From Linyphia triangularis (taxonomy: Eukaryota; Arthropoda; Arachnida; Araneae; Linyphiidae), in assembly GCA_963978545.1 (NCBI GenBank), contig OZ021730.1:13399796-13463795 (forward strand): a DNA stretch of 64,000 nucleotides, read 5' to 3'. Every line of letters starts with the position of its first letter. Position 1 is the first letter of the stretch. The notes under the pieces were generated by a model. That model did no database searches and had not been told where the DNA came from. It saw only the letters and a program-made list of their open reading frames with translations. This document shows positions 23,137 to 34,165 of this stretch, one piece after another. The position numbers and the translations under genes are program-made.

Positions 23137-25680
23137 TTTTTCATGTTTTGGAACATCCAGTCTAAAAAAAGGTCAACGTAACTCCCAAAATGATTGAGCT
23201 ACTTCTACAGAAGGGTTAGTGGAGGCCATGGAATCTCTCGTTAAGGTTTTCGTAAAAATAGGGCATGCGCATTAGGTATCTGCCATTGAAAAAATACAAT
23301 TTTTCAGCAATTGCTAAATTTTGACCAAAATAGCTGTGGTAATACCTCTTAAGGTGCTTTTAACATTAGATATTTTTAACTTGGACTAAACAATCTTGTC
23401 TCATTTAGAACTTTCTTAGAGGTAAAGCATACCACCTGCAAAGATAATGGAGAACGCTTTAAAAACCTCGCTTTATGAAAAACTACTGGGCGCTTTTCGG
23501 TGGTTATACAATTTTTTTACAAGCCGGTTAATATTACATTATGGCAAGTTTATTATTAAAACGTTTGCTTTTGTGTTGTAAGGATATTTAGTTTTGGCGT
23601 GTTAAGATTTGAAAACTATGGTTTACTTTATATTTATTTTTTATTAGTTTTTTTACAGTCACTTAACACTGTAACTATTTTTTGCCTTTTTTTTAACACG
23701 CTTTCATTAGCTCTGGCTCAATTTTCGACCACTTCAAAACGTTGGATTAATTAAAAATTTTACACAGTTATCAAGGATCGATAATACAATAATTCAATAA
23801 GTTTGTCGCATTATCCTTACCAAGATCTTCAGGATTAGCGATTTTTCATATTCAGAGACACGGTAGTGTTTTGTGCTAAGTAATTCGGCGTGTACTAAGG
23901 CATACACATGGATTAAATTTGAGACAAGCATGTGACTATTGGCAGAAACAACTGAAGAGTTTTGTACACTTAACTAAAAAAATTAACTAAAAAAAATTAA
24001 ATTATAGTTTACAACAAAAAAATAAATAATAGTTTACAAAACTGAAAAACACGCTTTAATAGAAAACCAAACTAAAAAATTGAAAATAAATAATAGTTTA
24101 AAAAACTAAAAAACGCGCTTTTATAGAAAACTAAACTAAAAAGTAGAAAATAATTTCAAATAAGTTTGAAATAAGACTATAGAGTGATTAACAAGAAATA
24201 TTTATTTCATCATAAAAAAACGTGGGGTGCTTTTTAAGATATTTTGATAATGGCTCTTACTTTTACCAATATCTGTCATTAAATATTTACAACAATTGAC
24301 ATCATTAATATGAAAAATTTTATAGTAATTTTTCTTGAATATTTTTTAATAAACTTAAACTATCATTATTTGACAAATAGGTTTTCAACATCCAACAAAC
24401 AACCTTAACACTCAAGAAATACGGGTCTGGCATTATGTCGATCCCCAAAGCGTCTGACCTTGCACCATAGTAAACTATTAACTATTAGAGTAAACTATTA
24501 TCTGCTATCTACTATCTACTATCTGCATCTTCTAATAGTCTAATTGAAAGTTTTGCTACGTTTTGCAGCTTTAGTTTTACTTTCGACTTTGATTATATGT
24601 TACATTATTAAACCAAACATTAAGTTATGTTTCAAATTTACTTTAAATGCTTTAATGATATGGTTTTTATAAAGCTCTTTCTTTTTAAAACATTAGCCTC
24701 ATTATTATTTTTTTTAATTCAGGGATATTTACTATAGAACCATAATTCTTCCCCCAACAAATGTCTTGTTTGCTTAAAAAAATATTCTTTCACACTTGTT
24801 AATATGTATGCGGGTATTTCATTTGTATGGGTCGGCTTTTTATTATATTTTGTTTGTATACTTACAAACTTTTATTTTCTTGAGATATCTTAGAGGCTTG
24901 TAGCCTAATACAGCCATGTATCCATTTTTAAAATTTAACACGTAAACTGCAATATTAAAGAATTTATCATCATAAAAAAAGATATTTCAAGGTACATTAT
25001 TGATGAAGAGAATTTTATTAATGTTTAAAAATTTGCCAATTCTAGTACAAATGTAGTCAAATTTATGTATAAATTTTCTCAAACAAAGTATATGTCAAAA
25101 TTAAGTTTCTGATTATTTGCCGTCTTTAGCTATCCTCTTCATTTTGAGAATAATTGTACACTTTTACTCTCTAAATATATCTCGGCAGGGTTTATTTTAA
25201 CGAGTAGTCGTGGCTCATTTGAGCTGAGAGATGGGGTCGAAATCTCCTCTCCATTCTCCAAGCAGAGGGATTTGGAAAAAATATCGGATGTCCTCTTTTC
25301 TCCCTGACCTTGAAATAGGGGGAGGATACGAAATATATTTCACTTTAGTGTCCACTGTCAGCTCCTCTTCTTCGGCTGTTTGCGGTCAAACTCCTATTGT
25401 GTGTCCTGTCCTTTGGAATTTTCTTGGGAGATGACCACTTTATTTTTTGGGGGTGGGTGACAACAGTTGTTTTGACGAAACTAGTTAGCGATTCCAAGTC
25501 CCAAGATGACAAAAACAGAAATGAATAGTTGACTAGAGGGAAGCGAAAGATGCAGTATCTTTCCTTTCAGAAGAAAGTGGATGACAGCTATTGAATGTTT
25601 GCCTTGTAAGTGTAAATTAAATAATATTTTAATGTTTGGTATAAAAAACATTGAATTTGTATTCACGATTGTTTAATTGT
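23137..25680. other. AT-rich stretch with small tandem repeat
   Basis: Between 24016 and 24145 a unit of about 65 bp (aataatagtttaaaaaactaaaaaa...cgctttt..tagaaaac) occurs twice, with flanking fragments. Simple ctatctac/ctatctgc runs lie at 24500-24540. The ORF at 25231-25434 (plus) shows no recognised domain. No gene is supported. Confidence 0.35.
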
Positions 25681-25684
25681 CTTT

Positions 25685-27019
25685 TGCGACTTCTTAAAAT
25701 TGGAGTATAGCTCTGAAATGTGAAATGTTCAACATAAGTAGTTTTGACCTTCTAATTGTACCCCTGACAAACAGAATGTTAAAATTTTAATTAGTTATTT
25801 CTGAATTAATTTTTCTAATTATTATTATTATTATTATTTTTTTTTTACAAAGTGGCTTCAAATAGAGATACAGCTCTGAAATTTTCAACATAAGTAGTTT
25901 TAGCCATTTAATTAATCTTTTGAAAAATAGTAAGTTAAAATTTTGAATAGTTTTATTTTAAATTAATTTTTTAATTAATTAATAAGCATTTTACAAAACG
26001 ATTTCTAATAGGGCTATGGCTCTGAAATTTTCCACATAAGTGGTCTTGGCCTTTTAATTGGATATAAAAAACAGAACTTTAAAATTTTATTAGTTTTTAT
26101 AATTAATTAATAAATATTTCACAAAACCATTTCTAATAGGTCTACAGTTCTGAAATTTTCGACATAAGTAGTTTTGGCCTTCTAATTGAACTTTAAGCAA
26201 ACATAATTTAAAATTTTTATTAGCTTTTTTTTATAAATTTTTTTTATCGTTAACAAATACTTCACGAAATGATTTCCATTAAAGCTACAGTATTGAAATT
26301 TTCAACATAAGTAGTTTTGAACTTCTAATTGAACTTTTGGCAAAAAGAATGTTAAAATTATAATTTGTTTTTAATTAATTTTTTAATTGAAAGTTAAATA
26401 AAATGCGACTTCTAATGGGCCAAAGAACTCTGAAAATTTCTACATAAGTAGTTTTAGTCTTCTAATATTGCTGTTCCCAAACACGTGTTAAAATATTCTC
26501 AAAGGGGTGTTGTATTAATGGGAATTTTTTTTCCTGTTTCTCGACAAGGGAGGGGCTTTCAATACTATAAGGTTTACGCAGCAATTATTTTTTAGTAAGT
26601 GAAGCGAGCTTACGCTCACTCAGCAATGAACCCTTTTAGGCTCCTTTCACACTATCCGATTTCTGTCGAACGACAAAAAAGTAGGAAGACAAAAAGTCGG
26701 GTGTTTCAAGCAATGTGTTTCAAAGCAGCCTGTTATAACACCCTACGGCTGCTAACGGCTGTCGCAGGATAATGCGAAAGGACCAATTCACTTCTTCACG
26801 CCTCTAAAAGAATTTTTGTATCCCTACTTTTTGTCTTCCGATAGAAATCGGATAGTGTGAAGAGAGCCTTAAGCGAGCCCATGCTTGCACAGCAATGATT
26901 CTTTCAAGGAGTGAAGTAAGCCTGTGCTTATTATGAACTTTTCAGCGAGCTTGGTCTAACGAAGCAATGAACCTTCCAGAGAGCGAAGCGCCAAAAACTG
27001 GGTGGGGCCATGCAGCTAG
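25685..27019 (+). mobile_element. Helitron/Helentron-like element with CTAG 3' end
   Basis: Six units of about 140 bp of the same family as at 12.5 kb (each with 'gctctgaaattttcaacataa' or close variants) run from 25685 to about 26500. They are followed by a 3' region of four or so units containing 'gaagcgagcttacgctcact' or 'cagcaatgaaccttt' variants, palindromic in gcgagct/agcgaagc. The end is gggtggggccatgcagCTAG at 27016-27019. Agcgaagcgagc repeats and a CTAG end are typical of Helitron-like elements. There is no Rep/helicase. A MITE interrupts the 3' region (26639-26868). Confidence 0.55.
26639..26868. mobile_element. 230-bp PIF/Harbinger-like MITE
   Basis: The termini GGCTCCTTTCACACTATCCG (left) and GGCTCTCTTCACACTATCCG (complement of right) continue to about 30 bp with 27 matches, then a looser 'gacaaaaagtaggaagacaa' zone. 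TTA flanks both sides (26636-26638 and 26869-26871), the usual PIF/Harbinger target duplication. It sits within the 3' palindromic region of the Helitron-like element, so it inserted later. Confidence 0.75.
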
Positions 27020-27390
27020 GTAAAAAATTACACATGGTAAAATTTCAGCACGGGTATTCAGCTAATAGATTTATAAATATTAATTAATTAACCACATGAA
27101 GTAAGGTAATACAAACCTCGTTTTAAAATTTGAGTGTTACTGTTATATTCAAGGATCAATTATCGGATTTTATTGTTTCAAATTAACTTGCTGTAGGGGT
27201 TGAAAGGGAGATGAGAAGGTGGGGACAGAACGCCAAATCGATAATTTTATCGTACCAAATTCCTTTGGTCCAAGAGCAGGGTTGACATTTGTTGGTATTA
27301 TAGAAAGTTTGGAAATGAAGCCACTAAATGTACCAAGCATTGTTATTTCGAAAATTCATCTGTTATGGAAAACTAAGCGGCACATCGTCA
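27020..27390. other. Stretch left of the gypsy remnant
   Basis: A plus-strand ORF at 27219-27431 has no recognised domain. It may be degraded gag of the element that follows. Confidence 0.3.
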
Positions 27391-27404
27391 AGCGACGATC
27401 GCCA

Positions 27405-27716
27405 ACAGTCAAGTCGCCAATTAATTTTTGATCGCACAAGTGGGCGGCATTTTCTGATCGACACAGAATGCTGCTAATTTGTCTAGAATAAATACCTATG
27501 GTTCAGAACATTTGTATCTAGATCTCTTCTTACGCAGCAGATTTCTTTGGACTTTCATCGTTGCTGAAGTTGCCAAACCTATTATTGGTGCTGACTTTCT
27601 AAAACAATTTGGACTGCTGGCTGATCTCAAATGAATACGTCTTGTCGATCCTATGACTTCACTGAGTTCAGTAGGTAGAATCATCAGTGGTCCATCTTCA
27701 AGACTGACAACAATAT
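27405..27716 (+). pseudogene. Ty3/gypsy aspartic protease remnant
   Basis: Across two frames the plus strand reads IFDRTSGRHFLIDT (the start of a gypsy protease; the usual DTGA is broken to DTEC), then TYGSEHLYLDLFLRSRF, then AEVAKPIIGADFLKQFGLL, all characteristic of Ty3/gypsy proteases. The family cleaves the gag-pol polyprotein. The copy has frameshifts, a mutated active site and in-frame stops. It is cut by the solo LTR at 27717. Confidence 0.75.
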
Positions 27717-28134
27717 TGTTACGAATTTTTGTATATTTGTAAATATTTCGTAGTGCTAATTTTGTAAATAGATAAATTTCTGTACATTTCGCATAAGGCA
27801 ATGCAATGGTTTGTTTCCCTGCAGTGAGGATATCAACGCTTGATAACGGGTTTTACAGAGGTAACTCTGGGAAGCGAGTTTCAAGGGGCAGGGAATTTAA
27901 CATTATGGTAATGGGAATCTCGCCAAATTGGCGAGATAGAGCCAAGTTGGCGATGGTTTTGGCGAATAATTTTTGTCGAGAAATCGCCAAATGTCGCCAA
28001 ACTTGGCGACCATTTGGCGACATTTTCGGTACATGTATCCCATGTATGTACATGTATAGGATTTTTCGACTACTGTCTGGTTAGTTCTCCAACTGTCCAT
28101 CTCTGGAAGGTTCAAGTATGTTCGCAGCCACTCC

Positions 28135-28142
28135 TATATAAG
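28135..28142 (+). promoter_or_regulatory. TATA box of the solo LTR
   Basis: TATATAAG preceded by a GC-containing segment (gcagccactcc) and followed about 30 bp later by 'gttagtagttagttgtctctcaa', a plausible start region. The assignment follows from its position inside the LTR. Confidence 0.5.
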
Positions 28143-28385
28143 CGCGACCTGAGTTGGTTAGTAGTTAGTTGTCTCTCAACGTTCATTGTGAGAGCTGTAT
28201 TCCTGACTTGAGATACTGAGCATTCTAAAGCGAACTGTTTTGCATTGTCTTTTGCTGCGATTTAGCAGTTGTTTGTCAAGTTTTTAACTGCTGTTTTGTG
28301 CTCTATTGAGGAGAAAAGAGCTGTATTGTGTCTACTAGAACGAGAAGTTCTGGAGCTGTAAGAGAACTGTGAAGAGTTATTTTGG

Positions 28386-28391
28386 AATAAA
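28386..28391 (+). terminator. AATAAA polyadenylation signal of the solo LTR
   Basis: AATAAA lies 64 bp before the LTR end, in the position expected for the R/U5 polyadenylation signal. Confidence 0.45.
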
Positions 28392-28454
28392 TTTCTGCCA
28401 AGTTTTGATCTGCTTTGGCGTCAAATCTTTCGAACCCTTACAACGCAACAATAT

Positions 28455-28744
28455 CAACTGATATCAACAATTTACAAGTTAAAGCCCTTCTTGAAGAGTT
28501 CAAATGCCTAACAATCCAAGCAACTGAGATAAGACCAGTCCTTCATCCTGTAACTCATCATATTGTTACCCAAGGTCCATCTGTTGCTGCCAAAACACGT
28601 CGTCTCGCTCCTGACAAATTGAAAGTGGCAAGTAAAGAGTTTGACTGTATGCTACAACAAGGAATATATCGATCTTCAAAAATTTTGGGGAAGCCCACTG
28701 CATCTTGTTCCTAAGAAGACAGGCAGATGGAGACCATGTGATGA
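28455..28744 (+). pseudogene. Ty3/gypsy reverse transcriptase N-terminal remnant
   Basis: An open frame reads ALLEEFKCLT, then HPVTHHIVTQGPSVAAKTRR, then LAPDKLKVASKEFDCMLQQG. This is the conserved entry to gypsy reverse transcriptase (usually 'H.I.T.GPPV.ARPRRL.PEKL..AK.EF..ML..GII'). A frame change then gives PLHLVPKKTGRWRPC. The copy ends at about 28745, where a different repeat begins. It is the continuation of the protease remnant left of the solo LTR. It lacks the catalytic YVDD region. Confidence 0.8.
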
Positions 28745-28745
28745 C

Positions 28746-29215
28746 TAGGCTTGGGCGATGTATAGATACATCGTCCAAAATCGTTGTAAAATCAACATCG
28801 TCAAACCGGTGTCACTATTTTCGCATAACCGATACATCACGATCTTTTTCGATGAGAGCGCGATCCTTGCTTAGCACTTCAAGGACGAAGAACCGTAATG
28901 CCATGATTGATGCGCATGGTTTCTAAGATACTATAGAATCGTATTGAAACCGTCGACACCGCGCCGTTTGAAACACGATACTTCAACACATCGCAGTAAT
29001 CCACCCTGCATATGCGCGGTGTCTCTAAAACTGTATAGAAACGTACTGTAACAGCTAACACAGCGCCGTTTGAGATGATTTCTATTTGCTTTTGCTGAGG
29101 CGATACTTCATTCGCATCGTGGTAATCGTATCCACCATTGGTGTGTGCGATGTTTACAAGATTGTATAGAAACAAAGCACCACATACGGCATCGCGCACT
29201 TAATCACTCATACAT
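28746..29215. repeat. hAT-like left end with about 105-130 bp internal repeats
   Basis: It begins TAGGCTTGGGCGATGTATAG, resembling hAT termini with a subterminal gatgtat/atacatc palindrome. Two and a half diverged units follow (about 28911, 29012 and 29143), each with 'tgcgcrnngtttctaaga', 'tatagaaacgta' and 'acrccgcgccgtttga'. A right terminus was not found. The ORF on the minus strand here spans the repeat units and is not a gene. Confidence 0.4.
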
Positions 29216-31380
29216 GTTGCATTCACTTTTGCATCCCCTGCCTTTTGAAATTTCAAATAAAGTTGGGAAAAAGTGCACATTTCAAGGGGAAAAAAGCACG
29301 TATGACATTTTGAAATTATAATTCAATTTTACATTGTGTTTTTTTTTTAGGTCTCGCGTTTATTTCCTACTTCGTTTTTACAGCTGAGTATTGAAATTTC
29401 GAGGTGGTTTTCAGGCGCCAGTAATCTAGTAATATTAGAGATTCGATGAAAGAAGTATTCCTTTTATTGTTTGAACATTTTTGTGTTGTTCTCTGAACTC
29501 TTGAAAAACGTTTTGATTTTTATTTAATTTGTCATCAGATATAAGACCTTGATATTCCTTTTTTGGAATTCAATTGAGTATTTCCTAGACATTTTGTGTT
29601 TCATTGTTTTTTTTTAGTTTTTTTTTCTAACTTTGAAGAAATAAAATATAAAGTTTTTGTATCTTTAAATCTTTCATATTAATTTCAGGATTTTTGTTGT
29701 CTAACATTTTTATCCTTTGAGAGCTTTGCTTTATTTATTAACTCAAGGGGAAGCGGTATTCTAGCGCGGTAATTTCTGTCTAATTCTTACCCAGTTAAGA
29801 TAATCAGGTTATTTATTACTATGATGGTTTGTTATATCTGCCAAAGTCATTATGAACTAGCGCAGGGACTGATCACAGTGGTTTCTCTAGTTTGATTGCT
29901 TAAATACTTATAAACGATTTTTTTTCCCATTTACGTTGAAGGATTTTCTCTTCTGACTCGTAAGTAAATAAATGTTTGATATTTTTTTTCAGTTTGTATA
30001 ATTTGAATAAAGTTTATTTCCATAAGATTACTTACTCAATCCAACATTGCTTCTTAAAAATGCGGAAATGCAGATTTTTTTGGCACAAAACAAAGATTAT
30101 TAGAATTTTAAATGATAACTTATTTATCTACAATTCATGAAATAAAAACCACAATCCAGACTGACAAGTCAAAAACACACTTTTTTTAATTACACAGAAA
30201 GTATAAACTAGTGCATATAATGCTTACTCACCTATTGGACCACCTATCGGAAAGCTTAGGTTACAACATTTGAAAGTTAGAAATTAAAAATAACAATTAA
30301 TTAATTGGTAATTTATGAAATAAAAACAGCACAGTGTTAATTCAGATTGACGTCCATTTCTTAAAAACCCAGCGGCCATGTTGTGACGTCATCACTCCGC
30401 AGACGTATTACCACTAATCACCAGCGAAAAAGTAAAGTGTATTAAAAGTAAAAAAGTAAGTTTGGTCTGGCAACAGGCAATACGGTTCTTGAATTTTCAG
30501 GCACTTCTACTTCAATCCCCTTGGATTTCTATCTACACTAGATTCTAGATAAAGAATTTTTGTTGGATTTGAAATTTTGATACACGCTGGAATTTGAGCT
30601 ATGTCAAAAGCGTTTTCTGTTTTCATTAATTTCCAGATCAACCATTTGCAAAACACAATTATGAAGTAGATGAACACTGAAATCTCCGGATGCCTAAAAA
30701 AAATGATCGAAGTGAAATTTGGATTTTTAGATATTCCAAGGTGTTTTTGTGTACCCCTGCATTACAAAGAAGAAGGTTAAGAAATTGTTTTTTTGGAGAG
30801 GATGTTGCCTCATTGTTAAAGTTTGATTAGCAATTTACCGGACTTCTATTAACTTGATAACTTTTACTGGAGATGCGAATTTGTTCGTTAAGGATTAGAT
30901 CAAGTTCGATCGTATGAAGCTATATCCAATCAACAAGTGTGATTTTCTATAAAGTCTATATATTTTCTCATCCATCCTTCAAAGGTGAAGCTGTGCATAT
31001 AGGATTTCTTGATTATTGTACTAGAAGTGTATGTGTGGAAATTCCGTACGTGCTTAATACAAATTTTTTATCCATTATGTTATCAAAGTGATGTCAAGAA
31101 CTATTTTTCATTCTCTTTGTTGAATTTTTTGTTATCAATCGAACTCAAACTCTCCCCAAACTACAATTTACATTAATATTGTTATGAAAAACAAACAAAA
31201 ATGGTTTACATGAAAAGTATCCCATGTACTATTCCCATTTCTTTTATTGACTATGCTATAGTCAATCTATGGTAAATTCCTAGTTTGAATGCATGGGTTG
31301 GTGTGTTTTTGAAAAGTGGCGAGAAGGAAAATATGATGGCTGGGGGGGATTTCAAATCCACTAGATGGAGATTGATTTAT
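29216..31380. other. AT-rich stretch without recognised genes
   Basis: No domain-bearing ORF over 2.1 kb. Segments at about 30096-30165 and 30265-30350 share 'catgaaataaaaac' and 'cagaytgac' in the same order and may be an old duplication of about 180 bp. Confidence 0.35.
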
Positions 31381-31381
31381 T

Positions 31382-31590
31382 GATTTCAGTTAAACAAGTT
31401 GGCGGTTGGTTCAAAATCCACCAGATGGCTGTAATTCAAAATGACCATCAATATTAAACAATGACTGAAAACAGAAGAAATATTTCATAAAATACGACAT
31501 AATATGCTAATTATTTCACCAAAAATACGGCTGATTTCAGATAAACAAGATGGCGGTTGATTAAAAATCCACTAGATATTTGTGCGATTA
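31382..31590. repeat. Imperfect 150-bp-spaced repeat next to the Merlin remnant
   Basis: The segments at 31382 and 31532 share 'tgatttcagwtaaacaag' followed by 'atggcggttgattaaaaatc' variants ending in 'ccactagat', spaced 150 bp. A third, partial 'aaatccactagatgg' lies at 31355. They flank the 3' side of the Merlin-like gene and could be its subterminal repeats. Confidence 0.5.
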
Positions 31591-31591
31591 A

Positions 31592-32332
31592 TATACTCAG
31601 CAAGGTACGAGTCGAATCCCTCGTCACCGTCAGCTTTGTGAGTCCCTTTAAGTCCTCATTTCACAGCACCCCTCTTCCTCTCAATTGAGTTCGTGTGCTC
31701 GCCGCAAACCGTATCTTTAAAAGTCTCACTGTGGTTCACTGTGAAATGGCGAAAACCCTCATCTTCCAAGCAGTTGTATGCTTTCCAGCAGTCGGACTCA
31801 ATGAATCAATGAATGGTAATCTATGTGACGGGCAATACAAATTTCTTCAGAACGATGAATAGAGTGGCCGACGTGCAATCAGGAACAACAACCGTAAAGA
31901 CCTTGTTAGTACAGCTCTCAATCCCTCCAAAAACCCACTGGCCTTTCACTTGCTTCCCCCGGTTTAATTGTCGTTTGCATAACTTGGATACTTCTATCTC
32001 GACAACTACGTGCTTTCTACCAATGGGCACAGGGTTCTGGGCCACTCCATTACGACTTCACGGCAGAACATAATCCAGTCAGTGACTGTCTGTTTTGCCA
32101 CTCTTAAATCATGCATGATATATCCTTGGCTAGCACCATACACCCATGCCACGGTTAATTGCAACACCTGCGAGAGAGTCAAATGGCTGTTAGAAAACCA
32201 AGTTTTCTTCCTGCAGGACCTCCTTGTACCATCTTTCTGACAAACCAATTGGTAGCCGTCTGTCAACTTATCTTTTTCACTGAGATACAACAGGCCACCA
32301 CATTTCGGATATTTAAACGTTTCTGATATCAA
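31592..32332 (-). pseudogene. Merlin/IS1016-like (ISXO2-domain) transposase, broken
   Basis: From 32332 leftwards the minus strand encodes a zinc-ribbon start (YPKCGGLLYLSEKDK), the KTWFSNSHLTLSQVLQL segment and TVTDWIMFCREV. A frame change near 32040 leads to VEIEVSKLCKRQLNRG and WVFGGIE. After stops at about 31820, SDCWKAYNCLEDEGF, TVNHS, HTNSIERKRG and SYLAEY follow. This order is that of IS1595/Merlin transposases (DDE_Tnp_IS1595 family). The first catalytic Asp is Glu here (IEVS for IDES), while the second Asp (SDCW) and the final Glu (SIE) are kept. One frameshift and at least three stops make it inactive. Confidence 0.8.
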
Positions 32333-32334
32333 AC

Positions 32335-32746
32335 CTGCATCTGCATTATTGTAAAACCTGGCGTTTCCCTTTTAACTCCAGCAAGAAAAAAAATTGTGAG
32401 TTAAGAAATCAGAAATGAAGGAAGCTTCTTAAATCATCCAAAAAGAATGAAAACATAATCAGAACCCTCTGTTATTCCTAGAAAGATATTTTTTTACTCT
32501 TGACTAACTTTCTCAATTAAGCCTCTGGCATAGTCATTCTTTAAATAACATACGAGTTCGTTTATACCATACTCCTCACTCTGAACTGCAGCTGAAGCCA
32601 TCATTACAAATAACACTGATGGCCGAAAGCAAAATTTAAAATGCCTACCAAAAAAATTTATCCTCCCAACGCAATCAAAATTAGGGTTGCCAAATTAAAA
32701 TTACCGCCTACAAAAAAGCGCAAAATCAGCTTGGCGATATTTGCAT
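32335..32746. other. Stretch without recognised genes
   Basis: AT-rich, with ttgccaaatt and cttggcgat words near 32690-32740 similar to the TTGGCGA patch in the solo LTR. No gene. Confidence 0.35.
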
Positions 32747-32751
32747 GTCAA

Positions 32752-33159
32752 CAGGGTTCCCACGGTCATTGAAAGTCATTAAAAGTGCTTAATATTTTTG
32801 AACTTGTTTTCAAGGTCTTGAAAATGCTTTGAAGTGCTTAAAAGTCCTTGAAAATACTTAGAGGTCCTTAAAAGTCCTTAATTTTTGCAGATGTTATGTG
32901 GCTAACTGGAAAATTTATAAAAATACAACTCGGACTTGCTAGCCCCACACGACCGCCACATATTTGCACCGTAATAAAATTTTCCGACATATTTGTATTA
33001 CGCATCCACCAATTTGTAACTTATTTGGCAGAATATACTTTATTAAAAATTTATTTACTGATATGATGCCTGAAAACAAATTTTCAAAGGTCCTTGAAAA
33101 CATTGATTAGGTCCTTAAAAGTCATTGATTTTCATTCTTTGATTTGAGTGGGAACCCTG
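32752..33159. mobile_element. 408-bp hAT-like MITE
   Basis: The ends are CAGGGTTCCCAC and GTGGGAACCCTG, a perfect 12-bp inverted repeat, flanked by a 5-bp direct repeat GTCAA (32747-32751 and 33160-33164). The interior is full of 'aaagtccttgaaaa' and 'aaagtcattgatt' words on both sides. A CAGGGTTCCCAC end with such repeats is a common animal hAT MITE form. The 5-bp duplication is shorter than the standard 8 bp. Confidence 0.7.
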
Positions 33160-33339
33160 GTCAATTAGGAATAGACCTCAATCTATTTGAAACTTCAAAT
33201 TATTGACATTCTTGTGGAGGAAACTATTATCAGTCGTACTCAAAATGGAAAGTATTGACTCTGTTGTGAAATGAAAACAAACCAAAGTGGCTTGCATGAA
33301 ATTTTTTTTAATGTCGAATACTATTCTCATTGCTTTTGT

Positions 33340-33835
33340 ATTGGTCTCACCCGGTGCATCCTTCTGCTGGCAGAAGATGCCTCCACATATAATTCCTGCA
33401 GCATTATTTTTTCGGCATTATACAATGTAAGTGGATGTCCAATTTTTAATAGTGTCAAATTGCGACATTTTTGTACGAATCATCCATCATTGTCATCGAT
33501 TTTATCCGCACCACCTTATCAAAATCTCTATTCATTTTAAAAAGATATTGGTTTTTATGATTTGATTTAGGTTTTTTTACAGTTTTACACCTTTTAATGT
33601 CGTTTATTAAGTCTGTTTTAAAGATTTTTAAGCATTAAAAAAAATAAATGGTTTAGTGTAGTATGCCGAAGCTTTTGTGCCATTCAACAATCAACCAATT
33701 TGTGTATTGCACTGTCCTATGTACTTCATTATTATCATGGTAATCTATGTGGGACCTTCTTCCTGTCCTATTTGTAATAAATAATTTCAGGCTGCTCCCC
33801 TGCTTTGGGAGAGTATGGCCCATGTTGCACCAGAA
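33340..33835 (+). pseudogene. LINE ORF2 C-terminal fragment with 3' UTR
   Basis: The plus strand reads LLLAEDASTYNSCSIIFSAL, then CPIFNSVKLRHF, then HPSLSSILSAPPYQNLYSF, a stop, and KDIGFYDLI. This is the extreme C terminus of the same ORF2 family as E1-E3 (compare NHPSLSTILSSPPHRNLYAF in E1). A degenerate version of the 3' hairpin (agagtatggcccatgttgc) is visible near 33807. It is a 5'-truncated, mutated copy. Confidence 0.75.
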
Positions 33836-34165
33836 ATCCAACTAATCTGTTTGGTGCTAAATTTTGTTCTTTATTTGTAGAAAAATTTCCTCTTTGTTGC
33901 ATAAATCTTTTTTTAAATTGATAGGGATTTCTAAAATGTCATGCTTGTGCCACATTATTCTAAAATTACCTCTTAATAGTGCCAAATAATTTCCTCTTGT
34001 GTTTTGATTGTCCCACATATGCCTAGTCTTTTGCGAATATTTAACATGCTTTTAAACTCTTTTCACTCAGTTGAAAAATTGTCTTGTCTTACGCAAAATA
34101 CAATATTAATAGTTTGAGCATACTATGCACCATTATTTTCGAACTGTACATGGTTAATTTGTTGT

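Larger units (their letters stand above)
27717..28450 (+). mobile_element. Solo LTR, 734 bp
   Basis: The sequence starts TGTTACGAATTTTTG and ends GCAACA, so TGTT and AACA form the short inverted ends of an LTR. The flanks are 'atat' on both sides (27713-27716 and 28451-28454). A TATATAAG box lies at 28135 and an AATAAA signal at 28386, both in the order expected within an LTR. A 120-bp patch (27910-28030) is packed with ttggcga/tcgcca words. It separates protease from reverse transcriptase sequence of an older gypsy copy. LTR-LTR recombination would leave exactly this structure. Confidence 0.65.
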
